Assembly: GCF_001468005.1 (NCBI RefSeq)
Contig: NZ_LNYY01000019.1
Coordinates: 1,401,941-1,465,940 of the forward strand
DNA: 64,000 bases
Reading direction: 5' to 3'
Origin: Legionella steelei
Lineage (GTDB): Bacteria; Pseudomonadota; Gammaproteobacteria; Legionellales; Legionellaceae
Below the pieces are notes generated by a model. The model was not told where the DNA came from. It saw nothing but the letters and a program-made list of their open reading frames with translations, and searched no databases. The translations under genes were made by a program, and so were the position numbers. Shown one piece after another: positions 43,508-51,554 of this stretch (the stretch's first letter is position 1; every line of letters starts with the position of its first letter).

Positions 43508-44311
43508 ATGCATAGTGTTGATGAAGATGGAACTATTTGTGTTAACTTAAATGATTATAATGAGTTATCAGACTCAATTCGGTTTCGTGCTAAAATTGAT
43601 CACTTAACTGAGAAATTAAATTGCCCAAAAGAAATATCTAATTTTTCTATTTCAATGCTTTTTCACGGCGGTCAACGGTATTACATTTCAAATCTATATC
43701 TTTGGGCTATTCCGTATAGAACTGAAGGATTGTATCGTGGAGATGTTGATCATGACCGCAGCATTTATAATGGCAAAGAGTTTTTTATTCAGCGAGATAT
43801 AAAGTATGATGCAATGCAGATTCCCATTATTCAAATATTGGAAGACCGTTACAGATTAAGCACCACATTCGCTATGATTCGTCAATGCGATGAATGTGAT
43901 TTAATTGTAGAGGCTTATCATTCTGAAAAAATAGCAGATCCCCAAAAGCTTTACTACCAAGTCAGAGATCCGTTTGAACAATTTATATGCCTTTTTCTTG
44001 ATGCGATGTTGCCTGAAATAAAAACGGCTCTACCAAATCAAAAATGGTTAGCGCTGTTTAATGATCAAGAGTTCAGAAACAATGTAATTATGCGAAAAGC
44101 AGTTAAAAAAACACTATCCCAACTCACGCCAAGAGAACTGCAATGCTTAACTATGATTTCCAAGGGCATGACTATAAAAAAAATCTCTGAATACCTCCAT
44201 CTATCCAGTGAAACAGTAAATACCCATGCCAAATCAATACGAACTAAAATGAACTGCGCTAATATTACCGAAGCAGTCTCAAAAGCATTTCGTTTAGGAC
44301 TATTATCGTAA
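43508..44311 (+). CDS. LuxR-family transcriptional regulator
   Basis: Encodes 267 residues from the ATG at 43508; the frame reaches back to a TTG at 43472 inside the hydrolase, which is less likely. The N-terminal about 190 residues are a sensory domain I do not recognise, similar in shape to Legionella orphan LuxR (LpnR-like) proteins. The C-terminal LuxR helix-turn-helix is clear: LTPRELQCLTMISKGMTIKK, ISEYLHLSSETVNTHAKSIR. No response-regulator receiver domain. It lies downstream of the hydrolase and upstream of a small conserved-looking protein. Confidence 0.85.
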   Translation: MHSVDEDGTICVNLNDYNELSDSIRFRAKIDHLTEKLNCPKEISNFSISMLFHGGQRYYISNLYLWAIPYRTEGLYRGDVDHDRSIYNGKEFFIQRDIKYDAMQIPIIQILEDRYRLSTTFAMIRQCDECDLIVEAYHSEKIADPQKLYYQVRDPFEQFICLFLDAMLPEIKTALPNQKWLALFNDQEFRNNVIMRKAVKKTLSQLTPRELQCLTMISKGMTIKKISEYLHLSSETVNTHAKSIRTKMNCANITEAVSKAFRLGLLS

Positions 44312-44394
44312 AATACCCAAATTTGGGGATAGGATATCTTGCTGAACATTTTATACTCCACCATGTTGTCATAATATTTACACGGAGTTTTAAC

Positions 44395-44634
44395 ATGGGA
44401 TGTATTGTTGAATTTAACGATGGCTTTCGATTTAATTTTGCTCAAAACAAATGTAAACAAAAACTATGGATTGAAGTTTTGCTGCGATTTAGTAAATCAA
44501 ATATTGAACATTTAGCTTATGTTCTTGATTTACCAGTTGAAACATTAGTCCACGTTTATAAAGGAAACCTCTATCTGGAGGAAGAGGATGCTAGCCGTTT
44601 AGGACAATTGTTCTTAGTAATGTTTTGCGACTAA
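44395..44634 (+). CDS. Small conserved-looking cytoplasmic protein
   Basis: Encodes 79 residues from the ATG at 44395, which has CGGAG ten bases upstream; the longer frame to 44323 has no site. It starts MGCIVEFNDGFRFNFAQNK and has a helical middle (EHLAYVLDLPVETLVHVYKG) that looks like a short helix-turn-helix, ending in an acidic patch (LEEEDASRLGQLF). I recall similar small proteins in Legionella genomes but cannot name a family. It may be a regulator partner of the LuxR protein upstream. Confidence 0.65.
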   Translation: MGCIVEFNDGFRFNFAQNKCKQKLWIEVLLRFSKSNIEHLAYVLDLPVETLVHVYKGNLYLEEEDASRLGQLFLVMFCD

Positions 44635-44909
44635 AAACGATCCTAACAACTCTATTTACAAAGATATAACTTTTATCATTTATGATTTAATTCGCTATCG
44701 GGATGTCGTCTCAATCTCCAACCGATTGAGTGCTGCACCCCAAGCACACACCAAACACACACCAAACACTTAGTAAAAATTATCACGCAACTGTGGTAAA
44801 ATCTTAGTTCATTTTAAAATAGCTTGTGCTCACCCTAAAGATATCATCTTATTCATAATAGGGCATAATTGCTTTTAAGTCTCAACGTTTTTCAGATGAG
44901 AAAATCGCT

Positions 44910-45266
44910 ATGAAACAAGAACACCAACTGATTTATGAGTTAGAGATTTCTCTTTTAAATCCGCAAACAAGAAGATCGATTACACAACTAAAGCTACTAA
45001 TTGCTGATGAATTCATCGAGTATGGAGCTTCTGGTTTAATTTACAATAAGCATGACCTGCTTGATTCTCTTCCTGAAGAAGAACCAAAAAGCTATTTGGT
45101 TAATAATTTTTCAGTTTTAGAGCTATCATCCGAATACATATTGGCAACTTATAAGGTTACTGTCGCCTCAAAAAGTTCTTTGCGTTCTTCGCTCTGGCAA
45201 TACAAACACAATCGTTGGCAAATGGTATTTCATCAAGGAACGCCTTGCCACGAGGATGCATTTTAA
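44910..45266 (+). CDS. DUF4440/NTF2-like protein
   Basis: A 118-residue single-domain protein with the cone-like NTF2 pattern: LEISLLNPQTRRSITQLKLLIADEFIEYG, then VLELSSEYILATYKVTV and SLWQYKHNRWQMVFHQGTP, the last being the DUF4440 hallmark. Members bind small ligands or act as stress-related enzymes. It overlaps the following GNAT frame slightly and starts the plus-strand GNAT/methyltransferase run. Confidence 0.82.
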   Translation: MKQEHQLIYELEISLLNPQTRRSITQLKLLIADEFIEYGASGLIYNKHDLLDSLPEEEPKSYLVNNFSVLELSSEYILATYKVTVASKSSLRSSLWQYKHNRWQMVFHQGTPCHEDAF

Positions 45267-45279
45267 TTTTATAGGTATT

Positions 45280-45747
45280 ATGATGATAACAATAGCTTAC
45301 CTGAAACAATACTCAGACTGTATTCCAACGCTTGCTAAGATTTGGCATGAAGTTTTAGGTAAAATCTGGATGCCAGAAATTGGAATTGAAGAAATTGAAT
45401 CTTTGTATTATGAAGAGCTGAACCAAGATATGCCTTTTACTTATATTGCGCTATATGACGAAATTCCTGTAGGTTCTTGTACTTTGCAATTAAACGAAGA
45501 TGTTAGGCCAGATTTAGGACCTTGGATTGGTGATTTAGCGGTCGATCCAAAATATCAAAAACAGGGAATCGGAAAAATGTTAGTTAATGCTGCAGTAGAG
45601 AAAGCAAAAGAACTTGGCTTTGAAAAACTTTACTTGTTTGCTCTTGATCCTACCATCCCTGAGTATTATAGGTATCTTGGTTGGAAAGAAATCAGTATGG
45701 ATGAATTTAAATCTCATCCTGTAACGGTGATGGAGATCAGTTTATGA
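45280..45747 (+). CDS. GNAT-family N-acetyltransferase
   Basis: Encodes 155 residues from the ATG at 45280 (AGG four bases upstream; an ATG at 45283 is as good; the frame extends to 45256). Central strand DLAVDPKYQKQGIGKMLVNAAVEKA gives the acetyl-CoA loop, and PEYYRYLGWKEI closes the fold. The tail VTVMEISL is typical of small antibiotic-modifying GNATs. Substrate unknown. Thirteen bases later a truncated second GNAT begins. Confidence 0.85.
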   Translation: MMITIAYLKQYSDCIPTLAKIWHEVLGKIWMPEIGIEEIESLYYEELNQDMPFTYIALYDEIPVGSCTLQLNEDVRPDLGPWIGDLAVDPKYQKQGIGKMLVNAAVEKAKELGFEKLYLFALDPTIPEYYRYLGWKEISMDEFKSHPVTVMEISL

Positions 45748-45760
45748 AGATAAAAAGGTA

Positions 45761-46002
45761 ATGCAAGAAGACTGGGAACTATGGAAATCATTTCGATTAG
45801 AATCACTAAAAAATTCGCCTGAGATTTTTGGCTCTTCTTATGAAGAGGAAGTGCTTATGTCCGATGCTGACTTTCAAAATGGATTAAGTAAAGAGTATGT
45901 ATTGGGCGTCTTTGCTGATGGCTGATGATACCTAAAGCACTTAAAATTAATGATACCTTCTATGACGAATATTTAATGATATTGGATTTCAATGAGGAAC
46001 CT
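45761..46002 (+). pseudogene. GNAT acetyltransferase pseudogene with internal deletion
   Basis: A 54-codon frame (45761-45925) starts MQEDWELWKSFRLESLKNSPEIFGSSYEEEV, the typical start of a GNAT, and stops after GVFADG. The next frame, from 45925, begins IPKALKINDTFYDEYLMILDF, which looks like a GNAT C-terminus (Glu-Pro-x-Ala-Leu-Lys ... Asp-Glu-x-Leu-Met). The central acetyl-CoA binding part (about 90 residues) is missing and the frame shifts at about 45922. This is best read as a decayed acetyltransferase gene. The C-terminal piece is in frame with the methyltransferase that follows. Confidence 0.7.
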
Positions 46003-46758
46003 ATGAAAAAACTAGATACTTATCAGAGCCTTTGTACGGAAGTATATGATTTAAGTAAACCTAATGCACCACAAGATGAATACTCATTCTATCAAAGCTA
46101 TGCTGCAGAGGCTAATGGCTTGATTTTAGAACCTATGTGCGGCACCGGTCGATTTTTACTACCTTTGGCTGCAGAAGGATTTGACGTTCATGGCTTTGAT
46201 GCAAGTCAGCCAATGCTAGAGCGACTGCATGCAAAAGCTACTAGTAAAAACATTAAGCCAAAAGTCTGGCATGGTTTTATTGAAAATTTAAATCAATCCG
46301 ATAAATATTCTTTAATTTTTATACCTTGTGGTTCATTCGGTCTCATCACAAAAAAGGCGGATATTCAAAAAGCCTTAAAAACCATTTTTGCGCACTTGGA
46401 AGATAAAGGACTATTTGTATTTGAAATAGAAACACTTCAAGCAGTTCCTAAAGAATTAGGTATATGGAGAGGCTCAAGATGGCCTAAAGAAGATGGAACG
46501 CTTATAGTACTCAGCCAATTAGCCATGCTTGATAATGAAGTATGTTACTCTGTTGGCAAATACGAATTGGTTGATAACAACCGTGTAGTGCAAACAGAGG
46601 TTGAGGAATACAAAATTCGCATTTATCAAGATACTTCTTTCTTACTTAATTTGCTTACTGAGATTGGTTTTAGTGAGGTACGAATGGTTAAAGCTTTTGA
46701 TCGACTGGCGTCGCCTGAAGAAGCAGATGAAAGCATTGTTTTTGAATGCAGAAAATAA
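46003..46758 (+). CDS. Class I SAM-dependent methyltransferase
   Basis: Encodes 251 residues from the ATG at 46003, which has GAGGA four bases upstream; the frame runs back to 45925 through GNAT debris. It starts LDTYQSLCTEVYDLSKP, has the SAM loop LEPMCGTGRFLLPLA and an acidic end FDASQPML, and a motif IFIPCGSFGLI. Such proteins methylate small molecules. Twelve bases later comes a cupin gene, then a GNAT-cupin fusion, so they may share a pathway. Confidence 0.85.
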   Translation: MKKLDTYQSLCTEVYDLSKPNAPQDEYSFYQSYAAEANGLILEPMCGTGRFLLPLAAEGFDVHGFDASQPMLERLHAKATSKNIKPKVWHGFIENLNQSDKYSLIFIPCGSFGLITKKADIQKALKTIFAHLEDKGLFVFEIETLQAVPKELGIWRGSRWPKEDGTLIVLSQLAMLDNEVCYSVGKYELVDNNRVVQTEVEEYKIRIYQDTSFLLNLLTEIGFSEVRMVKAFDRLASPEEADESIVFECRK

Positions 46759-46770
46759 TTGAGGTGATGA

Positions 46771-47157
46771 ATGAAAACACAAGAAATACCTAAAGAATAT
46801 CAACACACTTCACCAGCAGGAGCTGAAGTTCGATTGCTGATGAATAATCATTTAGGTGGAATGGCTCACTGTACTTTGAAGGCAGGAACAATTTCCAAAG
46901 CAGTTCGTCATAAAACTGTATCTGAATTTTGGCATGTCCTTTCTGGTGAGGGTGCAATTTGGCGTAAGTTGAACGATGAAGAGAGTATTACTCCTCTAAC
47001 ACCTGGAATCAGCATCGATATTCCCTTGGGAATACATTTTCAATATCGAAGTGATGCAGTAGATTTGGTGTTTATTTGCGTTACTATGCCACCTTGGTCA
47101 GGAAGTGATGAGGCAAGTTATGTGGATCATGGTGCCTGGCCTCCTACAGTGGAATAA
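46771..47157 (+). CDS. Cupin-domain protein
   Basis: A 128-residue single cupin. Its start AGAEVRLLMNNHLGGMAHCTL and core KTVSEFWHVLSGEGAIWRKL form the first cupin motif, and PGISIDIPLGIHFQYR the second. Metal ligands would come from H/E in these motifs. No enzyme class can be assigned. It lies between the methyltransferase and GNAT-cupin genes (gaps of 12 and 5 bases), so an operon is likely. Confidence 0.85.
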   Translation: MKTQEIPKEYQHTSPAGAEVRLLMNNHLGGMAHCTLKAGTISKAVRHKTVSEFWHVLSGEGAIWRKLNDEESITPLTPGISIDIPLGIHFQYRSDAVDLVFICVTMPPWSGSDEASYVDHGAWPPTVE

Positions 47158-47162
47158 ATTAA

Positions 47163-48020
47163 ATGACTTTAAAATTATCGTTTTTAGAAAATCCAAATTC
47201 TGATGATGTTCAAATATTAATGAATGGGATTAAGGAGTACGCCAAACAACAAAGAGGCTTCGAATCCTTAGATTTCTTTGCATGCTTTATTCGTGATGCA
47301 GACAATAGCATTATTGGTGGTTGTAGTGGTGGAACCCTCTATGGAGGTCTTCATATCGATAATCTTTGGGTGAGTGAGTCCATCAGACATCAAGGATGGG
47401 GAACAAAGCTCATGCAAGCGGCATTAAGGTATGGCAATGAAAAAGCTTGTGCTTTTGCAACAGTCAACACCATGGATTGGGAAGCAATAGAATTTTATAA
47501 AAAATTAGGATTTAAACTTGAGTTTGAGCGGCACGGGTTTCAAAAAAAATCTATTTTTTATTTTTTGCGCAAAGAATTTCAGGAAACAAGAGATATCGGA
47601 CTCTTTAATGGTGATTCAGTCTCAAGCTTAAGTCAAAAACCAAAATTGCCTGTATTAGAATCTGTAGTGAGAAAAGAGGTTGTCTCAATAAACAATGCGC
47701 CTTATTTTAAGTGGGGACAAGGTTCTGATGGATGGTGGTTAAAAAATGATGGTCAGTTTAGTGTTATTTATGAAACGATGCCTGCAGGAAGTTGCGAGGT
47801 AAAGCATTATCATCAGGAAACAGAACAATTTTTTTATTGTTTGCAAGGTCAATTGGTTATTGAGTTTGAAGATTATGAACAGGTGTTACAGGAACAGGAA
47901 AGAATGAGAATTAAAATAGGGGTTGCCCATAAAGTCAAAAACTGCTCCAAACATTCGGTTTCTTTTTTGGTAATTTCATCTCCTCGTTTACCCAAAGATA
48001 GAGTTAATCTGGAGTCCTAA
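47163..48020 (+). CDS. GNAT-cupin fusion protein
   Basis: A 285-residue two-domain protein. Residues 1-140 are a GNAT (IIGGCSGGTLYGGLHIDNLW, VSESIRHQGWGTKLMQAAL, EAIEFYKKLGFKLEF), while residues about 170-275 form a cupin (SCEVKHYHQETEQFFYCLQG, QLVIEFEDYEQVL, IKIGVAHKVKNCSKHS). The cupin keeps a His/His/Glu-like metal site (HYHQETE). Fusion of the two implies that the cupin either senses or acts on the GNAT substrate. It follows the cupin gene by five bases. Related single-domain proteins exist on each side. Confidence 0.88.
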   Translation: MTLKLSFLENPNSDDVQILMNGIKEYAKQQRGFESLDFFACFIRDADNSIIGGCSGGTLYGGLHIDNLWVSESIRHQGWGTKLMQAALRYGNEKACAFATVNTMDWEAIEFYKKLGFKLEFERHGFQKKSIFYFLRKEFQETRDIGLFNGDSVSSLSQKPKLPVLESVVRKEVVSINNAPYFKWGQGSDGWWLKNDGQFSVIYETMPAGSCEVKHYHQETEQFFYCLQGQLVIEFEDYEQVLQEQERMRIKIGVAHKVKNCSKHSVSFLVISSPRLPKDRVNLES

Positions 48021-48076
48021 AGCGTCGGCTAGACTGCTCATCCCCGTACGGCAAAACTGTATTTAAGGAAGGTAAT

Positions 48077-49114
48077 GTGAACATCAAAGAATTAGAATCT
48101 GTTTTAAAAGTTGAGATAGCAACATTAGATGATTATCCAACCATCCAAAACATGGCACGATTTTATGTATATGAACTCTCGCGTGACTGTGGTTTTATTT
48201 CAGATGATTGGGCTTTGCCTTCCGATGGTCTGTATGAGAGCTTTGACTTTAAAAATTACTTTGAAGAGCCGACAAGAAAAGCCTTTCTGATTAAAGTTGG
48301 TAATGAATTGGCAGGTTTTGCTCTATTAAACCAAGAAGGAATTTACCCAGATACTGAGTGGAATATGGGCGAGTTTTTCATTACTGCCAAGTTTCAAGGC
48401 AAAGGTCTAGGTTTTTTGGTTTCCTCTGAACTTTGGAAAATGCATCCAGGCTTATGGGAAGTTTCTGTGATTCCCGAAAATAAGCGAGGGCTTAGTTTTT
48501 GGCGCAAAACTATTTCAAAAATTACAATGGGCAATTTCCAGGAAGAAATTAAAACAATCAATTATGATCCGCATCAACCGCAACGAGTTATTTTTCATTT
48601 TGATAGTACAGCACATGAATGCAGCGAGCCTTTAGAAGGCAAAAAAGAATATCAAATCCAATTTGTTGATGAACTTGATGAAGCTACGGAAAAACGCATG
48701 ACAAAAGGATTTATTGCCTATGAAACTCAGCATGGTATTGACGTCAATTATCGACGTTTTTCAGTAACCATTTCTTCTGCCCAAGGGGAAGTTTTTGGTG
48801 TGATTAATGCCTTTACAGCCTTTTCAGAAATTTATGTGGATGATATTTGGGTAGACAGTACTCAACGTGGTAAAGGGTATGGCAAGCAGTTATTGCATGC
48901 TCTAGAACATCATTTCAAAGGCCAGGGCTTTAATAATATCAATTTAGTGACCAGTGCTTTTCAGGCCCCAGAGTTTTATAAGAAATGCGGCTTCATAGCC
49001 GAATTTACGAGAATCAATAAAAAAAATCCCAAGTTAAGCAAAACCTTTTTTGTTAAATTTTTTAATGAAGAGTCAGAGACACAAGGAATTCTTAAGGCGG
49101 CTCATAGTGAATAG
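48077..49114 (+). CDS. Tandem GNAT protein (two acetyltransferase domains)
   Basis: A 345-residue protein started by GTG at 48077 with AAGGAAGG upstream. Domain 1 (about 12-165) has FFITAKFQGKGLGFLVSSEL and domain 2 (about 190-335) has VDDIWVDSTQRGKGYGKQLL, each with its own acetyl-CoA loop. Domain 1 resembles aminoglycoside-type GNATs in its opening (IATLDDYPTIQNMARFYVYE). The gene overlaps the next (APH-type kinase) by eight bases. Substrate unknown. Confidence 0.85.
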   Translation: MNIKELESVLKVEIATLDDYPTIQNMARFYVYELSRDCGFISDDWALPSDGLYESFDFKNYFEEPTRKAFLIKVGNELAGFALLNQEGIYPDTEWNMGEFFITAKFQGKGLGFLVSSELWKMHPGLWEVSVIPENKRGLSFWRKTISKITMGNFQEEIKTINYDPHQPQRVIFHFDSTAHECSEPLEGKKEYQIQFVDELDEATEKRMTKGFIAYETQHGIDVNYRRFSVTISSAQGEVFGVINAFTAFSEIYVDDIWVDSTQRGKGYGKQLLHALEHHFKGQGFNNINLVTSAFQAPEFYKKCGFIAEFTRINKKNPKLSKTFFVKFFNEESETQGILKAAHSE

Positions 49115-50120
49115 AAGTCAACTAGAAACAATCTGTAAAAAATTAAAGATGAACCAATCTTGTGACTTGCCTCAAAGAGTCTATGGCGGTCTTTTACATA
49201 AAATGTGGTATCTGAAGTGCAATGGCTCACAATTTGCTGTAAAACAACTCAATAGCAGCATCCAATTGACTGAAGAAGTTAAATCCCAATATGAATTGAC
49301 AGAAGAGATCGCCTTCCAATTTTCCCAGCGTACTATTCCCGCAGTTCATGCTTTAAAATTAGAAAATAATTACTTAATCCTTTCAGAAGATGAGGCTTTT
49401 CTTGTTTACCCTTGGATAACAGCAAAAGCATTGGATAAAGACGCTACCTCTGAGCCGCATGCACTTAAAATAGCCACTTTCTTGGCTAAAATTCATCACA
49501 TTAATCTTAATGTTCCCCAGCTGAGCGCTCAAGAATTTGATATTCATCCTAATGAAAAAATTAGTGTGTTAATAGACCAGTCAGCAGGCAAAAACTTGGT
49601 GTTTAAGGAGCAATTAAAAAGTAATCACCGAGTAATCATTGAGCTTAACAATCTCTATCAAAAAGCAATACCTATTCTACAAAGTAGCAGTGTAGTAAGC
49701 CATGGTGATCTCGATCAGAAGAATGTTCTATGGGATAAAAATGATGCTCCGTTTCTCATCGATTGGGAATCTGCGCGAAAACTTAATCCCACTTATGAAA
49801 TAATCAATTGTGCTTTTGATTGGAGTGGAATTACTACCCCATTGTTTCATAAATCTTTATTTATAAAAATGCTAAAAATATATGCATCATCTGGATTAAC
49901 AATAAATCAGGATCATTTAGAATCTGCCTTTTATGGTGTTCTTGGTAATTGGATCAATTGGCTGGTGTATAATATAGAGCGTTCTTTTTGCTCTGATAAA
50001 GAGCAACAGGATATTGGTATTGAACAAGTTATTCAAGTTTTGCCTACTATTATTCAAGTCAAAGAGAGTATTAGAGAATTAACTCAATTAGTAACACATG
50101 AATTAAGAATAAGCTGTTAA
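49107..50120 (+). CDS. APH-type small-molecule kinase
   Basis: Encodes about 337 residues from the GTG at 49107 (AAGG nine bases upstream), overlapping the tandem GNAT by eight bases; the longer frame to 49050 would run through the GNAT C-terminus. The fold follows aminoglycoside phosphotransferases/choline kinases: N-lobe GSQFAVKQLNSS with the lysine, catalytic loop VVSHGDLDQKNVLW, and metal-binding FLIDWESARK. It phosphorylates a hydroxyl on a small molecule. Coupling to the GNAT suggests the same substrate group. Confidence 0.85.
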   Translation: MNRSQLETICKKLKMNQSCDLPQRVYGGLLHKMWYLKCNGSQFAVKQLNSSIQLTEEVKSQYELTEEIAFQFSQRTIPAVHALKLENNYLILSEDEAFLVYPWITAKALDKDATSEPHALKIATFLAKIHHINLNVPQLSAQEFDIHPNEKISVLIDQSAGKNLVFKEQLKSNHRVIIELNNLYQKAIPILQSSSVVSHGDLDQKNVLWDKNDAPFLIDWESARKLNPTYEIINCAFDWSGITTPLFHKSLFIKMLKIYASSGLTINQDHLESAFYGVLGNWINWLVYNIERSFCSDKEQQDIGIEQVIQVLPTIIQVKESIRELTQLVTHELRISC

Positions 50121-50180
50121 CTTTATTCAACTTTGATTACCATATCGCTCGAAATTCACTTAAGTTTCAAGGAATGCTTC

Positions 50181-50978
50181 ATGATGAACATCAACAATAA
50201 TAAAGCGGCATTAGTGACCGGAGCCAGCCATGGAATTGGTCTTGAACTCGCTAAAATTCTTTTAGGTGACGGCTGGGTTGTCTATGGAACAGGAAGAAAT
50301 GTGAGCAGCTTAGAGGATACTAAAGCGCTATTTCCTCGTTTTGTTCCAATTCAATCGGATTTTACCCGCAATAGTGATATTGAACAGGTTGCAAAAATTA
50401 TTAATGAATCTGGAATACCACTTCATCTTTTAGTTCAAAATGCCGGAATGAAAAGCCCTCCACGTCCATTAACTGAATATGATTGTGACAGTATTGATGA
50501 AGTGTTTCAGGTTAATTTATTAGCTCCAATGAAACTAACAGCACTTCTTGCGGTACGGATGCCTGAGAAGTCTCGGATTTTATTTGTTACATCAAGAGCA
50601 GCCACTTTGAAACTTAAAGAAAGTTCAACATACTGTGCCAGTAAAGCGGGTTTGGATGAAGTAACTGCTATTGTGAGAAAAGAGTTAGCCGAGAAAAATA
50701 TCGGTGTGTCTTGTGTTATTCCAGGGGAAGTGGATACAAGAATTCAAAAAATTTTAAGAGAAACGACTTCATTTCATTTACATAAAATGTTTGATGAGGC
50801 TTATCAGTCCGGTCAATTAATAAGTCCAGAAACTTGCGCGGAATTCCTTAAATGGTTTCTTTGCGACTTATCTTTTGATGAATTTAAGCAAAGCAATATG
50901 CCCATTTCCATCTATGAAGAATGGCATCATCCATTCTGGCTTAGAGATAGGAATCAGCTACCTCCTTTTCCTTTCTAA
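50181..50978 (+). CDS. Short-chain dehydrogenase/reductase
   Basis: Encodes 265 residues from the ATG at 50181 with AAGGA eight bases upstream (a longer TTG frame begins at 50133). VTGASHGIGLELA is the NAD(P) site, LVQNAGM follows, and the catalytic set is in SRAATLKLKESSTYCASKAG (Ser, Tyr-x3-Lys). Similar proteins reduce ketones in carbohydrate or secondary metabolism. It closes the plus-strand GNAT/APH cluster; the next gene is convergent after 121 bases. Confidence 0.9.
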   Translation: MMNINNNKAALVTGASHGIGLELAKILLGDGWVVYGTGRNVSSLEDTKALFPRFVPIQSDFTRNSDIEQVAKIINESGIPLHLLVQNAGMKSPPRPLTEYDCDSIDEVFQVNLLAPMKLTALLAVRMPEKSRILFVTSRAATLKLKESSTYCASKAGLDEVTAIVRKELAEKNIGVSCVIPGEVDTRIQKILRETTSFHLHKMFDEAYQSGQLISPETCAEFLKWFLCDLSFDEFKQSNMPISIYEEWHHPFWLRDRNQLPPFPF

Positions 50979-51099
50979 TTCATTTATGAATTTTTACGAT
51001 CAGTGCCAATAAAAATTCAACTTTGCAGAATAGATGCTTCGTTTGTTCTGTTATATTTCAAGGCATAATTCTCTTATGGAGGATATGCCTTCGCTCTTT

Positions 51100-51537
51100 C
51101 TACAATTGTTTCCTCAAATAGATCCGATCATGCCCTTCTAAATAATTGTTAATTGTTCCTAAATGCTGATAGCCTTGTTTTAAATAAAATCCTTCTGCCT
51201 GAAAAGAAAAAGTATCTAATGTTGATGCTGGAATTCCTCGTTTAATTGCTTCGGCTTCAACGTTGCGTAATAGCTCAGCACCGATACCAAGACCACGGTA
51301 TTCGTCATTAACCCAGAGGACGTCAACGTATATTGAACTTTTATGAGCATACACAATAGCTCCGCCAATAATAGTACCTTCGTTATCTTTCACATAGATT
51401 GAGTAACGCTCTGGTTTGGTTCCCGTAAAAGGAGCATTAAAATTTACTATCCCATCACGAATAATTTTATCTTGCTGTTCTAGTACCTTGGGGTCTATAA
51501 CAAGCTCTAGTTGGTAATTCATTTGCGATTGATTCAT
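51100..51537 (-). CDS. GNAT-family N-acetyltransferase
   Basis: A 145-residue single GNAT. IIGGAIVYAH and YVDVLWVNDEYRGLGIGAELL make the core strands and acetyl-CoA loop; LDTFSFQAEGFYLKQGYQHLG closes the fold. This set-up (DTFSFQA, then Tyr) resembles the group of streptothricin- or phosphinothricin-type small GNATs. Substrate unknown. It lies 17 bases after the adenine methyltransferase-like gene on the same strand. Confidence 0.85.
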   Translation of the reverse strand: MNQSQMNYQLELVIDPKVLEQQDKIIRDGIVNFNAPFTGTKPERYSIYVKDNEGTIIGGAIVYAHKSSIYVDVLWVNDEYRGLGIGAELLRNVEAEAIKRGIPASTLDTFSFQAEGFYLKQGYQHLGTINNYLEGHDRIYLRKQL

Positions 51538-51554
51538 GAGTTATATCTTTTAAA

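Noticed and set aside
44640-44909. Short direct repeat ACACACCAAAC x2 and possible regulatory RNA in the gap before the DUF4440 gene
   Set aside because: Only a dinucleotide-like 11-base repeat; no stem-loop with T run or conserved structure seen.
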